Of a DNA stretch of 7,863 nucleotides, positions 5,853-7,863 are shown piece by piece (the stretch's first letter is position 1; every line of letters begins with the position of its first letter). Below the pieces are notes generated by a model, which searched no databases, was not told where the DNA came from, and saw only the letters and a program-made list of their open reading frames with translations. The translations under genes were made by a program, and so were the position numbers. Source of the DNA: Hyphomicrobiales bacterium (GTDB lineage: Bacteria; Pseudomonadota; Alphaproteobacteria; Rhizobiales; Aestuariivirgaceae); the NCBI GenBank assembly GCA_026996935.1, contig JALWJW010000032.1, forward strand, positions 1 to 7,863, in the 5' to 3' direction.

Positions 5853-7863
5853 TTACACATTAATATCACGTGGTGCAAATGACATAGAACGGAAGGTGTT
5901 TTTATATGGCGAGACACCAATTTTCTTAATTTTAGCTACACCCATTTTGTAGTTATAGTTACCACTCATCCAATCAACAATCGCTCCTTCAAGCGCGTTT
6001 GCCGGTTGAGATGTGTGCAAGAAGTCCATGTAAATCACTTTCTTCTTAACTGCATGAGTAACCATCGCTACGGCTGTGACGGCTGCTTCAGTAAGCTCTA
6101 CATTGCCATTTCTCATTTGGCCGGAGAACTTATAGTCATCGCCTTCAATACCGAGCACAGTTTCTTTCAACCGTGGTACGCGATCTGAGTAAATCATGAC
6201 CATGTCACCACTTTCGATACCGCGGGCTTTGGCATCTTCCGGGTTAATCTCTACCCAGTTGTCAGGCCAACGTTGAACGATGTATGGACGGCGGCGATCA
6301 TCAAAGCCAGACTGCCAACGTTCATTTGAACGTCCAGAAGTGCACCATAGCTCATCACCTTTCGGGTTCATCCACTCCCAATAGTCTGAGAACCATTCCC
6401 AACGAGCTTTCTCGATATTACATCTACCCGTTTGAGAATTAAAGTGAGTGGCTTTCTTGTTGAGCATATTTGCACCGGCAGCACCTGTTGCAGGAAGCTT
6501 ACGTTGAGTATCGTGTAAGCGTTTTGTACCAACAAGTGTTCCGTCATCTTCCATCATCACCGGACCCTGGATACCATCGGTTCCAAACTCAGCCAATTTC
6601 TGATGAAGGGTTTTGCCTTCACGCTTAGCCGCCACATGAATCATATTATAATCCTTGCGGTTGCCGCGTGAGAAACGTGCGCTTTCTTCAGCAACTTCGT
6701 TTGAATTTTTCCAATCAAAGCCTTTGAAGCCCATACGCGTTGCAAGTTGAGCAATGATCCACCAATCAGGTTTAGCATCACCTGGAGCATCATAGAAACG
6801 CTGATACAAACGTAGCCGACGTTCACCATTAGCACGCATGAAGTCTTCTTCACCCCATGTTGCGGCAGGGAAAATGATGTCTGCGAACTGGTTGCCGATT
6901 GGGTCAACAAGATAAATATCCTGGTTGATAATAACCATGCCTCCAGAATCTGCCCGCTTTTTCAAGGTTTCGATAATTTTTTCCTTGTTAAGCGAACGCA
7001 CCTGATGTGGGTTTCCAACTGTCAACTCCTGGAATTTTGCTGACAATTGTTGTGATCCACACATGGACTGGATCCAGGTCGTGCCGATGACGTGAGCCAT
7101 GCGGGTGTGACCAGACATTGTCCAGGTATCAGTATCAAGCGCTCTGCGACGGCGACCTGGTACCTTCATTGGTGACTTGTTGCGAGGATATTTAGCGCCG
7201 CGCGTACCACCACGTTGGTGACCACCTGCACGACCAATCATCTGACCAGGACGACCACCAGCACCAACAATAATACCAAGCGCAGAAATCGCAACGGTGT
7301 TACCGGTGTTGTTTGACCAGTAGAAGCCTTTTTCAATCATGATTGACGTTTTAGGATGCTTACCTTTTTTATTAGGCTTGGCCATCATTTCAGCGGCTAG
7401 TTGAATCTTTTTAGGATCAATGCCGGAAACTTTAGCCGCATTGGCAAGTTTAAACTCATCTTGGCCGAGTAACCATTTAGCCCAATCGTCAAAGCCTTTA
7501 GTTTGGAACTGACCCCAGGTTGTGCGCCATTGCCAAGGGGTGTTTCGTGTTCCCTGACCAAAGCCAGAAGAAGAACCCCACTTGTCGTTAACCCATTTTT
7601 TGATCCACTCTTTATCTTGCCAACCATTTTCCACAATGATGCGGGCAATTGCGTTGACAACCAGAAGGTCGGTCCCTGGAGTAACATCAAGCCACAAACC
7701 ACCGTTCTGTTCAGCATAAGCAACACCAGCGGTGCGGCGTGGCACCAACATGATACATTTCTGACCGTTTTGAATACCTTTCATAATCCACTGAGTGAAC
7801 AGAATGGTTTTTGTTTCATAAGGGTCTGTACCACAAACCAGCAAGGTTTCTGCATCACGCCAA
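5853..7863 (-). CDS. AioA-like molybdopterin oxidoreductase, large subunit (5' part outside window)
   Basis: The frame is open past the window edge; about 669 C-terminal residues are seen, beginning W-R-D-A-E-T-L-L-V-C-G-T-D-P. The family N-terminus with the iron-sulfur cysteines is not in view. AETLLVCGTDPYETKT is the usual central MopB segment. The best resemblance is to the arsenite oxidase large subunit: IGRAGGHQRGG (fragment residues 209-218) matches the AioA RMGGHQEGY site, keeping the Arg and His equivalent to Arg419 and His423; NGERRLRLY and DAPGDAKPDWW (345 on) match AioA; the C-terminal molybdopterin dinucleotide-binding domain has WCTSGRSNERWQSG and VEINPEDAKARGI. The Q-E-G-Y of AioA is Q-R-G-G here, and a basic stretch follows (KSPMKVPGRRRR, ends near 240). 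Substrate cannot be named: arsenite, iodate-type and unassigned relatives share this fold. Electrons would pass through an iron-sulfur partner, presumably encoded upstream. Stop TAA at 5853; a terminator follows. Confidence 0.88.
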   Translation of the reverse strand, partial: WRDAETLLVCGTDPYETKTILFTQWIMKGIQNGQKCIMLVPRRTAGVAYAEQNGGLWLDVTPGTDLLVVNAIARIIVENGWQDKEWIKKWVNDKWGSSSGFGQGTRNTPWQWRTTWGQFQTKGFDDWAKWLLGQDEFKLANAAKVSGIDPKKIQLAAEMMAKPNKKGKHPKTSIMIEKGFYWSNNTGNTVAISALGIIVGAGGRPGQMIGRAGGHQRGGTRGAKYPRNKSPMKVPGRRRRALDTDTWTMSGHTRMAHVIGTTWIQSMCGSQQLSAKFQELTVGNPHQVRSLNKEKIIETLKKRADSGGMVIINQDIYLVDPIGNQFADIIFPAATWGEEDFMRANGERRLRLYQRFYDAPGDAKPDWWIIAQLATRMGFKGFDWKNSNEVAEESARFSRGNRKDYNMIHVAAKREGKTLHQKLAEFGTDGIQGPVMMEDDGTLVGTKRLHDTQRKLPATGAAGANMLNKKATHFNSQTGRCNIEKARWEWFSDYWEWMNPKGDELWCTSGRSNERWQSGFDDRRRPYIVQRWPDNWVEINPEDAKARGIESGDMVMIYSDRVPRLKETVLGIEGDDYKFSGQMRNGNVELTEAAVTAVAMVTHAVKKKVIYMDFLHTSQPANALEGAIVDWMSGNYNYKMGVAKIKKIGVSPYKNTFRSMSFAPRDINV

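Noticed and set aside
5853..7863. Naming the oxidoreductase aioA, arxA or idrA
   Set aside because: The fold and several motifs fit the AioA branch, but the active-site neighbourhood differs, the N-terminus is missing and no partner subunit is in view. A gene symbol would overstate the evidence.
1..7863. c-type haem (CxxCH) motifs, tRNA genes, CRISPR arrays, insertion sequences
   Set aside because: Looked for in the translated genes and intergenic gaps; none seen. The only repeat is the short 15-nt coding repeat.

Overview
The window is compact, all minus-strand bacterial DNA of moderate GC (roughly mid-40s percent by eye). Read in the direction of transcription (high to low coordinates) it holds the 3' part of a molybdopterin oxidoreductase gene, a rho-independent terminator, and five closely spaced genes. 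These encode a HEAT-repeat protein, a secreted cupredoxin-like protein, a 40-residue membrane protein, a secreted formylglycine-generating-enzyme-like (SUMF1/NirV-like) protein, and a tandem universal stress protein whose C-terminus carries protochlorophyllide-reductase-type (PCP_red-like) repeats. Nothing credible is encoded on the plus strand.

Region by region: 7863-5853 is the catalytic subunit of an arsenite-oxidase (AioA)-like member of the DMSO-reductase superfamily, cut off at the window edge. 5852-5686 is intergenic, with a perfect 26-nt palindrome followed by a T-run (terminator) and AT-rich DNA that should hold the promoter of the next unit. 5685-1 is a probable operon with gaps of 30, 21, -4 and 22 nt, and a ribosome binding site of some strength before every gene except the SUMF1-like one, which is translationally coupled to the small membrane protein by an ATGA overlap.

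Organism: the gene style (Tyr/Trp-rich respiratory Mo enzyme, periplasmic copper-type protein, USP) points to a Gram-negative proteobacterium, probably a chemolithotroph. AioA-like or otherwise unassigned 'Mob' oxidoreductases occur in iron-oxidizing lineages such as Zetaproteobacteria, so an iron, sulfur or arsenic oxidizer is plausible. This is inference from recollection, not shown by the sequence.

How the genes may work together: the oxidoreductase probably transfers electrons to or from a periplasmic chain. The cupredoxin-like protein could be an electron carrier or copper protein, the SUMF1-like and small membrane proteins form a coupled pair at the membrane/periplasm, and the HEAT and USP-PCP_red proteins look like cytosolic scaffold or regulatory partners. 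No reaction can be assigned with confidence. The unnamed five-gene set, and especially the USP fused to PCP_red-like repeats, is the part most likely to be an undescribed system.
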